Below are positions 1 to 8,967 of a DNA stretch of 31,912 nucleotides, piece after piece; within the stretch, counting starts at the first letter, position 1; the number at the start of each line of letters is the position of its first letter. The position numbers and the translations under genes are program-made. This stretch comes from Gammaproteobacteria bacterium (lineage in GTDB: Bacteria; Pseudomonadota; Gammaproteobacteria; Granulosicoccales; Granulosicoccaceae). The stretch covers positions 1 through 31,912 of the forward strand of contig JAHQVR010000189.1 in assembly GCA_019634245.1 (NCBI GenBank), written 5' to 3'. The notes beneath the pieces are model-generated. The model made no database searches, had not been told where the DNA came from, and saw only the letters and a program-made list of their open reading frames with translations.

Positions 1-134
1 AACAAGCTAACACCCACCAGTGCATAGGCAACGGGAATACCGCTGAACAGCATGACAATGAACGTTAGGAACATGAATAGAACCATCCATTGGTTCAGGT
101 CTAAAAATTGACCCATAAATTCGAGCAATGCCAT
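1..134 (-). CDS. dctM: TRAP transporter large permease (DctM), N-terminal part only
   Basis: Reading leftward from an ATG at 134, the translation starts MALLEFMGQFLDLNQW and runs into a hydrophobic stretch with the FSGIPVAYALVG pattern typical of the first segments of TRAP large permeases. The gene runs off the left edge, so only about 44 residues are visible. The family has 12 membrane segments and forms the ion-coupled translocation channel. The ATG shares its A with the TAA stop of the small-permease gene (TAATG), which suggests translational coupling. Family and order are as expected for a TRAP operon; the substrate cannot be read from this fragment. Confidence 0.85.
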   Translation of the reverse strand, partial: MALLEFMGQFLDLNQWMVLFMFLTFIVMLFSGIPVAYALVGVSL

Positions 135-922
135 TACACGTTTCTCTCGCTGAGCCGACTTCTCTTAAAAAAAGCGATCACTAAAACTGCAGCTAACAAA
201 CAAAGCCCGATAGTTAAAGAGTGCTCCATCAACGGTTCTTTGGGAATTCTCCTGGATTTGATATCAGGTTGTGTAAAGCGGATATACCACCACAGCGCAT
301 AGAAGGCGATTCTCTCGGTAACAAACAAAAAAAGTGGTAGTGCGGCGAGAACCAGTTTCCAAAAGTGTGGGTGTGCGAACTTAGCGTGATTGCGCTTGAG
401 TGATGCCCAGGCGGCAATTCCAGCGCACAGAAACAGCACCGGCAGACTGATTTTTAACAGATACAGTCGGTGCAATCCATTGGGGCTGTCCGATCCTTCT
501 TTTGCTATAAACGAAGCCCATGCATAGTGAATCAATATATCGGTCATGACCGCAATAAAAGGCAGCAATAGCCATCCCAAAGCAAATACCTCTATGCGAG
601 CTTTTTTCTGATCACTAAATCTTTGATGAAGTATGTCTACCCGAACATGACTTTCGTTGGTAATTGAATAACCGAAGGCTGCAAGCATGGCGACACCGTA
701 AATCCACCACTGTGCGTCATCGAGCCAGGCCTGATTAAAACCTGCTTTTCTCATAATAACTTGAGACACAATGGCCAGCATTAGAACCGGAAAGAGCCAT
801 GCGAGAAAGTTTCCGATGCGTACCATAAGCCGATCACCCCACAAGTGATCGTCTTTGCCACGTTCACTGGGATCAGTGATGACTACCGGCGTGTCTGGGG
901 TAAGGCTGTCAATGCCAGGCAT
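134..922 (-). CDS. dctQ: TRAP transporter small permease subunit (DctQ)
   Basis: A 262-residue membrane protein whose N-terminal half has the DctQ pattern: a first membrane segment around WLFPVLMLAIVSQVIMR, the DDAQWWIYG motif, then FGYSITNESHVRVDIL. DctQ proteins are the four-helix partner of the large permease and help dock the binding protein. This one is long for the family (often 160-200 residues) because of extra hydrophobic segments near the C-terminus, around KLVLAALPLFLFVTE and LTIGLCLLAAVLVIAFF. The start at 922 has an AGGTG ribosome-binding site about 6 nt upstream. It lies 114 nt after dctP and overlaps dctM by one base, so the three genes form one minus-strand operon. Confidence 0.9.
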   Translation of the reverse strand: MPGIDSLTPDTPVVITDPSERGKDDHLWGDRLMVRIGNFLAWLFPVLMLAIVSQVIMRKAGFNQAWLDDAQWWIYGVAMLAAFGYSITNESHVRVDILHQRFSDQKKARIEVFALGWLLLPFIAVMTDILIHYAWASFIAKEGSDSPNGLHRLYLLKISLPVLFLCAGIAAWASLKRNHAKFAHPHFWKLVLAALPLFLFVTERIAFYALWWYIRFTQPDIKSRRIPKEPLMEHSLTIGLCLLAAVLVIAFFKRSRLSERNV

Positions 923-987
923 AGTGCACCTGAAAAATCAAGTTGAGAAATGGTAGTAACCTACAGAGATGGTCACCAAGGGATGAG

Positions 988-1018
988 GTGTACGGGTTCT
1001 ACAATGGAACCCGCACAC
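988..1018 (-). promoter_or_regulatory. Stem-loop between dctP and dctQ
   Basis: Arms 988-999 (GTGTACGGGTTC) and 1007-1018 (GAACCCGCACAC) can pair over 12 bp, including one wobble pair in RNA, around a 7-nt loop. No T-tract follows in the minus direction, so this is unlikely to be a full intrinsic terminator. Its position, 19 nt after the dctP stop, suits an mRNA-stabilising or partly terminating element that would give more binding protein than permease. The pairing is seen directly; the role is inferred. Confidence 0.6.
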
Positions 1019-1036
1019 TCAGTTTTAGACCACTAA

Positions 1037-2080
1037 CTAGCGGTTTCGCGGCAGATAAATGTTCTCAGACCAAACTTTGTAGCCGGCTCTGTATTCCTGC
1101 ATATCATCCCAAACTTTTTTGAAGAACTCGTCTTCGGCAGCTAACTCTTCAGCCACTTCATTCCAAGTAGTTTGAAAAAGATCCAGGATCTCAGGGTCCC
1201 ACTGCTTAATGATGACACCGTTGTTTTTTTCATTATCAACCATTGCGGCGTAGTTGGTTGCTTCTCCTTCTGCCAGGTTGGTGGTGATATTGGCGGTACA
1301 CGCTACCTTGATTTGATTTTGCGCTATTTCAGAGAGATCTTCCCAAACATCTTTGTTCACCAATAATTCGAACAACGTGGATGGCTGGTGCCAACCCGGG
1401 AAGTAATTGTATTTGGTGATTTTATGAAACCCTAAGCGAGCATCGATGCGAGGCATGGAAAATTCTGTGGCATCTATGGCTCCGCGTTCCAGAGCTGGAA
1501 AAATGTCACCACCAGCTAACAAAGAGGTAGACACACCCAGTTTTTGCATCACTTCGGCACCTAAGCCGAAAAAGCGCATATTCAGACCTTTGAGGTCATC
1601 AACGCTATTGATCTCTTTTTTAAACCAACCAGAAGTTTCTGGTGCAATTACACCGCATGGAATGGCTTGTACATCGTATCCGGCTTGGTCATACATTTCT
1701 TGCCATAAAGCAGCGCCATCGTCATAGAAGATCCAGCCAAGAAATTCGCCAGCTTCAGGACCAAATGGCACCGCGGCAAACAACGACGCTGCAGTAATTT
1801 TGCCTTGCCAGTAGCCGGAAGTGGCAAAGGCAGAATCGACAGAACCGTTAGATACGGCATCCAGCGCTTCCAGCGTTGGCACAAGCTTGCCTGGATCGAA
1901 GTGCTCGAATTCAACATCTGTTGAAATGCTATTAATTTTGGCCACGAAGTCGGTAGCGGCCGTACCTAAGATTGGCAGGTTCTTCCCAAACGCGGAGGTC
2001 ATCTCCAAGCTGTCTGCTGCCGAGGCGGCCGTGGCGCCCATCGTCAGACCGATAGCCGCTGCGATCACTTTTATTTTCAT
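1037..2080 (-). CDS. dctP: TRAP transporter periplasmic substrate-binding protein (DctP family, TakP-like)
   Basis: A 347-residue secreted protein that captures the substrate in the periplasm for the DctQM permease. It starts with a signal peptide (MKIKVIAAAIGLTMG, cleavage likely after ATAASA). The interior has the family hallmarks GLNMRFFGLGAEVMQKLG and the ALERGAIDATEFS segment; the latter and the following FPGWHQPSTLFELLVN resemble the subgroup that includes the alpha-keto-acid binder TakP. The aromatic residue after IDATE is Phe, where I recall Trp in TakP, so the ligand may differ. The ATG at 2080 is preceded by GGAGAGAGAGAG. It is the first gene of the TRAP operon. An organic acid is the likely substrate class, but this is inference. 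Confidence 0.9.
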   Translation of the reverse strand: MKIKVIAAAIGLTMGATAASAADSLEMTSAFGKNLPILGTAATDFVAKINSISTDVEFEHFDPGKLVPTLEALDAVSNGSVDSAFATSGYWQGKITAASLFAAVPFGPEAGEFLGWIFYDDGAALWQEMYDQAGYDVQAIPCGVIAPETSGWFKKEINSVDDLKGLNMRFFGLGAEVMQKLGVSTSLLAGGDIFPALERGAIDATEFSMPRIDARLGFHKITKYNYFPGWHQPSTLFELLVNKDVWEDLSEIAQNQIKVACTANITTNLAEGEATNYAAMVDNEKNNGVIIKQWDPEILDLFQTTWNEVAEELAAEDEFFKKVWDDMQEYRAGYKVWSENIYLPRNR

Positions 2081-2380
2081 TTTCTCTCTCTCTCCAAGTT
2101 AGTTTCGGGTTGTTTCTTCCAGCTCGATGCGCGCCCATGATGCGATTTTGGTTGATTTTCAACCAAGATTACTGCGCTGGCGCTATCGAAATCCTGAACA
2201 GAAATTCAGTACTTGTGAAGTCTGGTCTCAACTGTTCGTTGGACCACTATACCGCTAAAACCGCCGCTGGCCCACGAAAAAATGCCCGCGAAGGAATCTA
2301 GAACGGTAGGGCGAACCAGCGGCTGGTTTGATCCTGTCTGAGACGAATTTGAACCAGACCAGCAAATAGGCCTTATCCCG
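2081..2380. other. 300-nt intergenic region upstream of dctP, downstream of uvrA
   Basis: There is no convincing gene here. It should hold the 3' end of the uvrA transcript and the dctP promoter on the minus strand. The visible structures are a perfect 19-bp inverted repeat at 2148-2166 and a 7-1-7 inverted repeat AACCAGC-G-GCTGGTT at 2314-2328, the latter about 53 nt past the uvrA stop. I found no minus-strand -35/-10 pair good enough to name. Confidence 0.6.
2148..2166. promoter_or_regulatory. Perfect inverted repeat, candidate operator for the TRAP operon
   Basis: TTGGTTGA and TCAACCAA are exact reverse complements separated by TTT, giving a 19-bp dyad 68-86 nt upstream of the dctP ATG. 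The TTGGT...ACCAA edges resemble operators of GntR/FadR-type regulators that often control TRAP operons, but no regulator gene is visible in the window. The dyad is seen directly; its use as an operator is inferred. Confidence 0.45.
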
Positions 2381-5300
2381 TCACACGGAGGATTTCTGCC
2401 GATTAAACAATTCTTGTAAAAAAGGTGCTGTGCGTGATCGCTTGGCGTTCATCACTTTCTTGGGTGGGCCAGCTGCGACTACCTTACCTCCACCCCGGCC
2501 GCCTTCTGGGCCCATATCGATAATCCAATCGGCTTCAGCAATTAAATCGAGATTATGCTCAATGACAAATACAGAGTTACCTGCATCCACCAGCCGGTGT
2601 AGCACGTGAATCAGCTTTTCAACATCAGCCATGTGAAGACCGACCGTGGGTTCGTCCAAAATGTAGAGCGTATGTACCCGAGCAATGCTACGGCCACTGG
2701 AATCCTCAACAACGGGTTTGGCCTTTGCCAATTCTGCCACTAACTTTATACGTTGCGCTTCTCCACCACTGAGCGTGGGGCTTTGCTGTCCAAGCGTCAG
2801 ATAACCCAATCCCACATCTTGAAGCAATTTGAGTGTGTGATGGATGTTGGTATGAGATTCGAAAAATGTCACGGCGTCATCGACATTCATAGACAACACA
2901 TCACCGATGGATTTATCCTTATATCGAATCGACAAAGTTTCGTTGTTAAAGCGAGCACCTCGACAAACTTCACAGGGAACCTTCACATCTGGCAGAAAGT
3001 TCATCTCTATGCGTTTCATACCTTGGCCATCGCATTCTGCGCACCGGCCACCCGATACGTTAAATGAAAAGCGACTCGCGGAATATCCACGTATACGACT
3101 CTCGGTGGTGTCTGCAAATAGCCTTCGGATGTTGTCCCAAAAGCCAATATAAGTTGCTGGACAGGAACGCGGTGTTTTCCCAATAGGGGTTTGGTCAACC
3201 TCGAGCACGCGATTGATCGTTTCCCAGCCCTCAATGGATTGACATCCGCCGATGGGGCCGAGTTTGCGCACTTTCTTTTTATTCCCGTTCAGTGACTTCA
3301 GATTATCGTGCACAACGCTGCGAATTAGCGTACTTTTGCCTGAGCCCGACACACCGCTGATGCAGACCAGTTGTTGAAGCGGAATAGCTACGGTGACTTT
3401 TTTTAGATTGTGAAGCCTGGCATCAGTGACTTTAATCTCAGTACCAGATTTTTGTCGAGCTTGATGTAGTGGATGTTGCAATGGCTTGGCCAGCATCTTG
3501 CCGGTGATCGATGCCTTATCGCGCTTGATTTTTGCCACGCTACCGGTCGTGACGACTTCGCCTCCGCGTACTCCGGCACCTGGACCAATATCAATTATAT
3601 GCTCAGCACTACTGATGGTTTCTTCATCGTGCTCAACCACAATGATTGTGTTGCCTTTTTTTCTTAGTTGTCCAAGCGTGTTGAGAAGCATTCGATTATC
3701 GCGAGGATGTAGGCCAATCGTGGGTTCGTCGAGTATGTAGCACACGCCTCTCAGATTAGAGCCTAGCTGCGCTGCCAGGCGTATCCTCTGTGCCTCCCCA
3801 CCACTTAAGGTGGGAGCCGAACGATCCAGAGATAAATAGGATAGGCCGACTTCCTGTAGAAAATCGAGTCGAGCAATCAGCTCTGTCAGGCTATCGCGAG
3901 CAATCGCTGCCTCTCTTTTGTTCAGCTTCAAAGCCTTGAATTCATCTGCTGCTCTGTCAATGGACAATGCCGCGTAGTCGGCGATCGATCGATCTTTGAA
4001 ATACACACTTAAACTGGTGGGGTTCAGTCGCTGTCCGTCGCAGGTGCCGCACACATCGCTGCTACCGTCTTTTTCAAGCCACCCTAATTCCTCGCCGGTT
4101 GTCTCTTCATCAAATCCATCGATAGATTCACCCGTGCCATAGCAGTCGGGGCACCAACCGTGCTTGGAGTTGTAGGAGAAAAAGCGTGGATCGAGTTCGG
4201 GAAAACTGGCCTGACAATTGGGACAGGCCCGTTGGGTGGAGAACAATTTCTCGTTCTTCGTTGTACTTCCTATCTTGACCAATCCAGAGCCGAAATCAAC
4301 CGCCCGTTGAATGGCAGTCTCCAACACAGCTTCGCGTTTGACGTTTACATCTAAGGTAATGACTGGTAAGTCGATAGTGTGTTCTTTGAATCGGTCTAAG
4401 CGCGGCCAGTTGTCACAAGGGAGTAGTTCACCATCGACGCGAAGGTGCTCAAAGCCTTTGTTCAATGCCCACTTCGCTAGATCGGTATAAAAGCCTTTGC
4501 GATCCACAATCAGCGGCGAATACAACGTGATACGTTTGCCTTTGTGCTGCTTCATCACCTGTGCAGTGATGGCCTCAACGGATTGGGCCGAAATCGGTAC
4601 CCCACAATCAGGGCAATATTGCTCACCGAGTTTGACAAAAAGCAAACGTAGGAAGTGGTAAATCTCGGTCATAGTGGCGACCGTACTTTTTCTGCCCCCT
4701 CGGCTGGTGCGTTGTTCAATCGCAACGGTCGGTGGAATGCCCGTTATGGCATCGACATCCGGCCGAGAGGCTGGTTGCACAAACTGTCGAGCGTATGCAT
4801 TGAGCGATTCCAGATAGCGTCGTTGACCTTCGTTAAACACAATGTCGAACGCTAATGTGCTTTTCCCACTGCCACTCATCCCTGTGATCACCGAAAATTT
4901 GTTTCGCGGAATCTCTACATTGATGTTTTTTAAATTGTGTTCCCGAGCCTGCTGGACACTAATAACCGGTTTTTGCTCCACCTTATAGGAAGCGCTGGCT
5001 GACTCCTTAACGTATCGCTTCAAGGCATGAGCGCGTTTTTTTAAATCTGTGTTGGCAGCCTGGTAGTCGATGAGTGCTTGACCCGTAATGCTCTGTGGGG
5101 TGTCCATGATTTTTTTTAAGATACCGCTACAAACAATATGCCCACCTTGTTCGCCGCCTGCCGGCCCCAAATCTACAATCCAATCGGCGTTGGCTATGAC
5201 GTCTAGGTTGTGTTCTATGACCAACAATGAATGACCCTGATCAAGCAGCTGATCGAAAGCACTGAGTAATTTATCGATGTCGTCAAAATGCAAACCAGTG

Positions 5301-7951
5301 GTCGGTTCATCGAACAGGAACAGGGTTTTGGTTGGCCCGGCGCGTTTACGTTGATTGGCTGCTGCCTCCACGAGGTGAGCCGCCAGTTTTAGTCGCTGCG
5401 CTTCGCCACCACTTAACGTTGGTACGGGTTGGCCCAGTTGTACGTAGCCAAGGCCGACATCAGCGAGAGGTTTGAGTGATTGAATCACTGGATCGCTTTG
5501 GCTAAAAAACTCTAATGCGGCGTCCACAGTGAGTTCCAGCACATCAGCGATCGACAAGCCGGTGTCGGATGTGGCGGAAAAAACTTTTATTTCCAACAAT
5601 TCCTGTCGGTAGCGTCTTCCTTGACATTCTCCACACCGCAGATACACGTCGCTCAGAAATTGCATTTCAACGTGTTCAAAGCCGTTGCCCGAGCATGCCG
5701 GACAACGCATACCTGAGTTGAAGCTGAATGCACTGGCTTTGTAGCCTCGTTCTTTTGCTTCGGGCACTTTTTCAAATACCTTCCTTATGGCCTCAAAAGC
5801 TCCGGTATAGCTCACTGGGTTCGAGCGCGCCGATTTTCCAATAGGGGATTGATCGACCAACACAATGTCATCGATATATTGATCGCCAGTGATAGTGCTG
5901 AATGGCGCAGCCAGCTCTTTTGGTTTACCTTTCATCGCCACTAGCGCGTTGTACAAAGTATCCTGCAAAAGCGTAGATTTCCCTGAGCCACTGGGTCCGG
6001 TGATGCAGACGAGTTTGTTTAACGGTACATTTAGAGTGATGTTTTTAAGGTTGTTGCCTGTGGCCCCTTTAATCACCAGTCGCTCTGACGTTTTAGGTCG
6101 TTTGGAATGGTTGGCTAACGTTAAACGCTTCTTACCCTTTAAATAATCTGCTGTCAGAGAATTGGTTTTGGTCAACAACTTGGCCGGTTGACCATTAAAC
6201 ACAATATTGCCACCGGTAACACCGGGGCCTGGACCCATATCGATAATGCGATCGGCTGCCATCATCACTTGTGGATCGTGTTCAACAACTATTAGTGTGT
6301 TGCCAGCATCGCGCAAGCGTTGCAACACACGAATAACACGGTCCATGTCTTGCGGATGCAGTCCGATACTTGGCTCATCGAGCACAAATAACGTGTTCAC
6401 CAAAGAAGTTCCTAGCGCAGTGGTGAGATTGATGCGCTGCACTTCACCACCAGAGAGTGTGCGAGATTGCCTATCCAGTGTGAGATAACCGAGCCCAACA
6501 TCGTTTAAATAGCGCAGCCTGGAGAGCATCTCTTGCGCCACCATTTGAGTGGCTTCATCGTTCTGACCCGCAGCCAAGCGTTCAATAAAAACCAAGGCAG
6601 CAGATAGCGGTAGTCTCATGAAATCCACTAGATTCAAACCGGGTAACGACTGAGCTTTTCGTAGGCTTAGTGTTGAATCTGCGGGTATGAATCGCTGCTT
6701 TTTATCGATAACAGCCTGTGCGTCTTCGAAGGCTCCCACACGCCACAACAACGATTCAGGTTTTAATCGCGCACCGTTGCAAGCACTGCAAGGTTCATAG
6801 CTGCGATATTTTGCCAACTGCACACGGACATGCATTTTGTAGGCACGACCTTCAAGCCAACTGAAAAAGCCAGCAACGCCATACCAGCTTTTGCGGCTGC
6901 GACCTTTACCGCGCCGTTTGGCAGAGTCGCCGTTAATGACCCAGTCTTGATCTGTCTTTTTCATCTTGTTCCATGGAACATCCATGGGAATGCCTTGTTC
7001 TTTGGCAGCTCGGTCCATATCGCGTTGGCAGATCAGATTGGTTTTCGTCTGAAAAACCCGAATCGCGCCTTCTTTGAGCGTTTTGCTCTCATCGGGTATG
7101 ACCAGTCGATAGTCAATACCCATAACTCGGCCGAATCCTCGACAACTCTCGCAGGCACCAATCGGTGAATTGAATGAGAATGAGTTAGCTGTGGGCTCAG
7201 TAAACTGAGTACCGCACTTACCGCATTGCAAAGCGACAGAGTATTCCCGCTGTGACACGGACTCTCGCTGATCGTCAAGCGTGTGGATGGTGACCTTGCC
7301 TTGACCATAGCGAAGCGCAGTTTCCACAGCTTCGATAAACCGCCCGGCATTCGCCTTGGTTATTTTGAGCCGGTCTTGGATCACTTGCAGATGTTTTGGC
7401 TGTTGTTTATGAATCCGCGTGTAACCCTGAAGAGCTAACCATTCCTGAATCTCTTGCTTGCTGAAATTCTCTGGTACATCGACGGTAAACGTAACCATCA
7501 GGCGCTGATTGGTAAATTCAGCGACGTTTAGAAAATCATCACTGATCGCTTGAGCAGTATCTCGGCGTATTGGTTCGCCGCAGCCTCCGCAGTACAGTTT
7601 TGCGGTGCGAGCAAACAACAGTTTGATGTGATCGTTCAGTTCCGTCATGGTGCCAACGGTGGAACGAGACGTTCGAACAGGGTTAGTTTGATCAATCGCA
7701 ATGGCAGGGGGAATGCCTTCGATCCGATCAACCGCTGGTTTGTCCATGCGGTCCAAAAACTGCCTGGCGTAGGGGGAAAAGGTTTCGACGTAACGGCGCT
7801 GGCCTTCGGCATAAATCGTGTCGAAGGCGAGAGTTGATTTACCCGAACCACTGACACCGGTTATGACGATCAGTTCTCCATGTGGCAGCTTTAAGTCAAG
7901 GTTTTTTAAATTGTTCTGACACGCATTTTGAACAAGAATGTGTTTGCTCAT
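2381..7951 (-). CDS. uvrA: Tandem (double) UvrA, excinuclease ABC subunit A, four ABC modules
   Basis: Damage-recognition ATPase of nucleotide excision repair, here about 1856 residues where ordinary UvrA has about 940. Two UvrA units are joined near residue 985. Walker A motifs (G-x-SGSGKST) lie near 32, 652, 1024 and 1533; LSGGE signatures near 499, 846, 1383 and 1727; each is followed by a Walker B DEP motif. Each unit has the canonical Cys4 zinc finger in its second ABC module (about 750-776 and 1637-1663). The halves differ: about 117 residues (the insertion domain) separate two CxxC pairs in unit 1, only about 30 in unit 2, while unit 2 has the fuller UvrB-binding region. The ATG at 7951, with AGGA just upstream, is preferred over an upstream in-frame TTG at 7996. 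Double UvrAs are known, for example in Chlamydia. I see no LexA box. Confidence 0.95.
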   Translation of the reverse strand: MSKHILVQNACQNNLKNLDLKLPHGELIVITGVSGSGKSTLAFDTIYAEGQRRYVETFSPYARQFLDRMDKPAVDRIEGIPPAIAIDQTNPVRTSRSTVGTMTELNDHIKLLFARTAKLYCGGCGEPIRRDTAQAISDDFLNVAEFTNQRLMVTFTVDVPENFSKQEIQEWLALQGYTRIHKQQPKHLQVIQDRLKITKANAGRFIEAVETALRYGQGKVTIHTLDDQRESVSQREYSVALQCGKCGTQFTEPTANSFSFNSPIGACESCRGFGRVMGIDYRLVIPDESKTLKEGAIRVFQTKTNLICQRDMDRAAKEQGIPMDVPWNKMKKTDQDWVINGDSAKRRGKGRSRKSWYGVAGFFSWLEGRAYKMHVRVQLAKYRSYEPCSACNGARLKPESLLWRVGAFEDAQAVIDKKQRFIPADSTLSLRKAQSLPGLNLVDFMRLPLSAALVFIERLAAGQNDEATQMVAQEMLSRLRYLNDVGLGYLTLDRQSRTLSGGEVQRINLTTALGTSLVNTLFVLDEPSIGLHPQDMDRVIRVLQRLRDAGNTLIVVEHDPQVMMAADRIIDMGPGPGVTGGNIVFNGQPAKLLTKTNSLTADYLKGKKRLTLANHSKRPKTSERLVIKGATGNNLKNITLNVPLNKLVCITGPSGSGKSTLLQDTLYNALVAMKGKPKELAAPFSTITGDQYIDDIVLVDQSPIGKSARSNPVSYTGAFEAIRKVFEKVPEAKERGYKASAFSFNSGMRCPACSGNGFEHVEMQFLSDVYLRCGECQGRRYRQELLEIKVFSATSDTGLSIADVLELTVDAALEFFSQSDPVIQSLKPLADVGLGYVQLGQPVPTLSGGEAQRLKLAAHLVEAAANQRKRAGPTKTLFLFDEPTTGLHFDDIDKLLSAFDQLLDQGHSLLVIEHNLDVIANADWIVDLGPAGGEQGGHIVCSGILKKIMDTPQSITGQALIDYQAANTDLKKRAHALKRYVKESASASYKVEQKPVISVQQAREHNLKNINVEIPRNKFSVITGMSGSGKSTLAFDIVFNEGQRRYLESLNAYARQFVQPASRPDVDAITGIPPTVAIEQRTSRGGRKSTVATMTEIYHFLRLLFVKLGEQYCPDCGVPISAQSVEAITAQVMKQHKGKRITLYSPLIVDRKGFYTDLAKWALNKGFEHLRVDGELLPCDNWPRLDRFKEHTIDLPVITLDVNVKREAVLETAIQRAVDFGSGLVKIGSTTKNEKLFSTQRACPNCQASFPELDPRFFSYNSKHGWCPDCYGTGESIDGFDEETTGEELGWLEKDGSSDVCGTCDGQRLNPTSLSVYFKDRSIADYAALSIDRAADEFKALKLNKREAAIARDSLTELIARLDFLQEVGLSYLSLDRSAPTLSGGEAQRIRLAAQLGSNLRGVCYILDEPTIGLHPRDNRMLLNTLGQLRKKGNTIIVVEHDEETISSAEHIIDIGPGAGVRGGEVVTTGSVAKIKRDKASITGKMLAKPLQHPLHQARQKSGTEIKVTDARLHNLKKVTVAIPLQQLVCISGVSGSGKSTLIRSVVHDNLKSLNGNKKKVRKLGPIGGCQSIEGWETINRVLEVDQTPIGKTPRSCPATYIGFWDNIRRLFADTTESRIRGYSASRFSFNVSGGRCAECDGQGMKRIEMNFLPDVKVPCEVCRGARFNNETLSIRYKDKSIGDVLSMNVDDAVTFFESHTNIHHTLKLLQDVGLGYLTLGQQSPTLSGGEAQRIKLVAELAKAKPVVEDSSGRSIARVHTLYILDEPTVGLHMADVEKLIHVLHRLVDAGNSVFVIEHNLDLIAEADWIIDMGPEGGRGGGKVVAAGPPKKVMNAKRSRTAPFLQELFNRQKSSV

Positions 7952-8099
7952 GGATCCTGATACGGTTGGAGGCAGCGAATAGTGTACGGGCTGCAAGGAG
8001 TCGCATGGGAAGATTTGTATTGCGCCCGGTTTTTATACAGATACAGGGGTACACTGGCGGTGTCTAATCAATGAACAGCCATGATATAGGTGGGTCGGG

Positions 8100-8870
8100 A
8101 TGAATACAGCGCAACTCTCCGAACATGAAGCACAGCGATTTGACCGGGACGGGTATCTGATACGTCGAGGTCTTATCGATCGGGCGCGAACCGATGACTT
8201 GGTAGCACTGATTGATCGCTCTCTGAATCCAGCACTGGCTCCTGTTGAGTTCGAGGCGGATGTGCATTATCCAGGCTCGCCGGAATCTCGTACCGCACCC
8301 GGCGGACACACCCCCAGGCGTCTGTTGCACGCCTTTAGTCGGGACGCTCAATTTCAGGCTATCGGTCTTGACTCAGCGATTGCCGCCACACTCAAAACAC
8401 TGATGCGGACTGACGCGTTGTTGTTGTCGCAAAATCATCATAACTGTGTGATGACGAAGCATCCGGGTTACAGCAGCGTGACAAGCTGGCATCAAGATAT
8501 TCGTTACTGGCGCTTTGATCGGCCTGAATTAGTGAGCACCTGGTTGGCGCTTGGTCCAGAAAATGCCGCAAACGGCTGTCTGCTGGTGTTACCAGGGTCC
8601 CACCGATTGGAGATTGATCCGGGGCGATTTGATGCTGCGCTGTTTTTGCGAACTGACATTCCAGAAAATGAAGAACTGCTGGCCACGGCCAAGACGGTGG
8701 AGTTGGAAGCCGGGGACGTGCTGTTTTTTCATTCGAAAACTCTACACGCCGCAGGCCAGAACACCAGCGACACGATCAAGCGCACACTTGTTTATACCTA
8801 TCGCAGTGCCGACAACGCACCGATACCGGAGACACGATCCGCCGTCTACCCCGATATTCCAGTGGGCTAG
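8100..8870 (+). CDS. Phytanoyl-CoA dioxygenase (PhyH) family protein
   Basis: A 256-residue protein with the features of an Fe(II)/2-oxoglutarate-dependent oxygenase of the PhyH family. The N-terminus (SEHEAQRFDRDGYLIRRGLI) matches the family opening. The iron ligands are visible as H131-x-D133 in TSWHQD and H216 in TLHAAG; R228 in KRTLVYTY is the likely 2-oxoglutarate-binding Arg. The PGSHRLEI and AGDVLFFH segments are also typical. Such enzymes hydroxylate very varied small molecules, so the substrate is open. The start has AGGTGG about 9 nt upstream. It is divergent from uvrA and 97 nt ahead of cobS; nothing ties it functionally to either. Confidence 0.85.
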   Translation: MNTAQLSEHEAQRFDRDGYLIRRGLIDRARTDDLVALIDRSLNPALAPVEFEADVHYPGSPESRTAPGGHTPRRLLHAFSRDAQFQAIGLDSAIAATLKTLMRTDALLLSQNHHNCVMTKHPGYSSVTSWHQDIRYWRFDRPELVSTWLALGPENAANGCLLVLPGSHRLEIDPGRFDAALFLRTDIPENEELLATAKTVELEAGDVLFFHSKTLHAAGQNTSDTIKRTLVYTYRSADNAPIPETRSAVYPDIPVG

Positions 8871-8874
8871 TTGG

Positions 8875-8916
8875 CTCTAAAGCCGGTGGCGAGGTGACCG
8901 AACTCTAAATCCGGTG
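8875..8916 (+). repeat. Imperfect 14-bp direct repeat upstream of cobS
   Basis: CTCTAAAGCCGGTG at 8875-8888 recurs as CTCTAAATCCGGTG at 8903-8916, 13 of 14 identical, with starts 28 bp apart. The repeat lies between the PhyH stop and the cobS start, so it could be a paired regulator site or chance. It does not resemble a cobalamin riboswitch, which would be much longer. Confidence 0.4.
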
Positions 8917-8967
8917 ACATGGTATAAGTGATTCAAATCTAACGAAGTTATAACCCCGTAATCTACG

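Noticed and set aside
7952..7996. Upstream TTG start for uvrA
   Set aside because: It adds 15 residues with no match to UvrA N-termini; the ATG at 7951 has its own AGGA site.
8025..8065. LexA-like box in the uvrA/PhyH gap (CTGTATCTGTATAA on the minus strand)
   Set aside because: Only one CTGT half-site fits; the ACAG partner at the right distance is missing, so SOS control is not supported.
8871..8967. Cobalamin riboswitch before cobS
   Set aside because: The gap is only 97 nt and has no B12-box; riboswitches of this class need about 200 nt.
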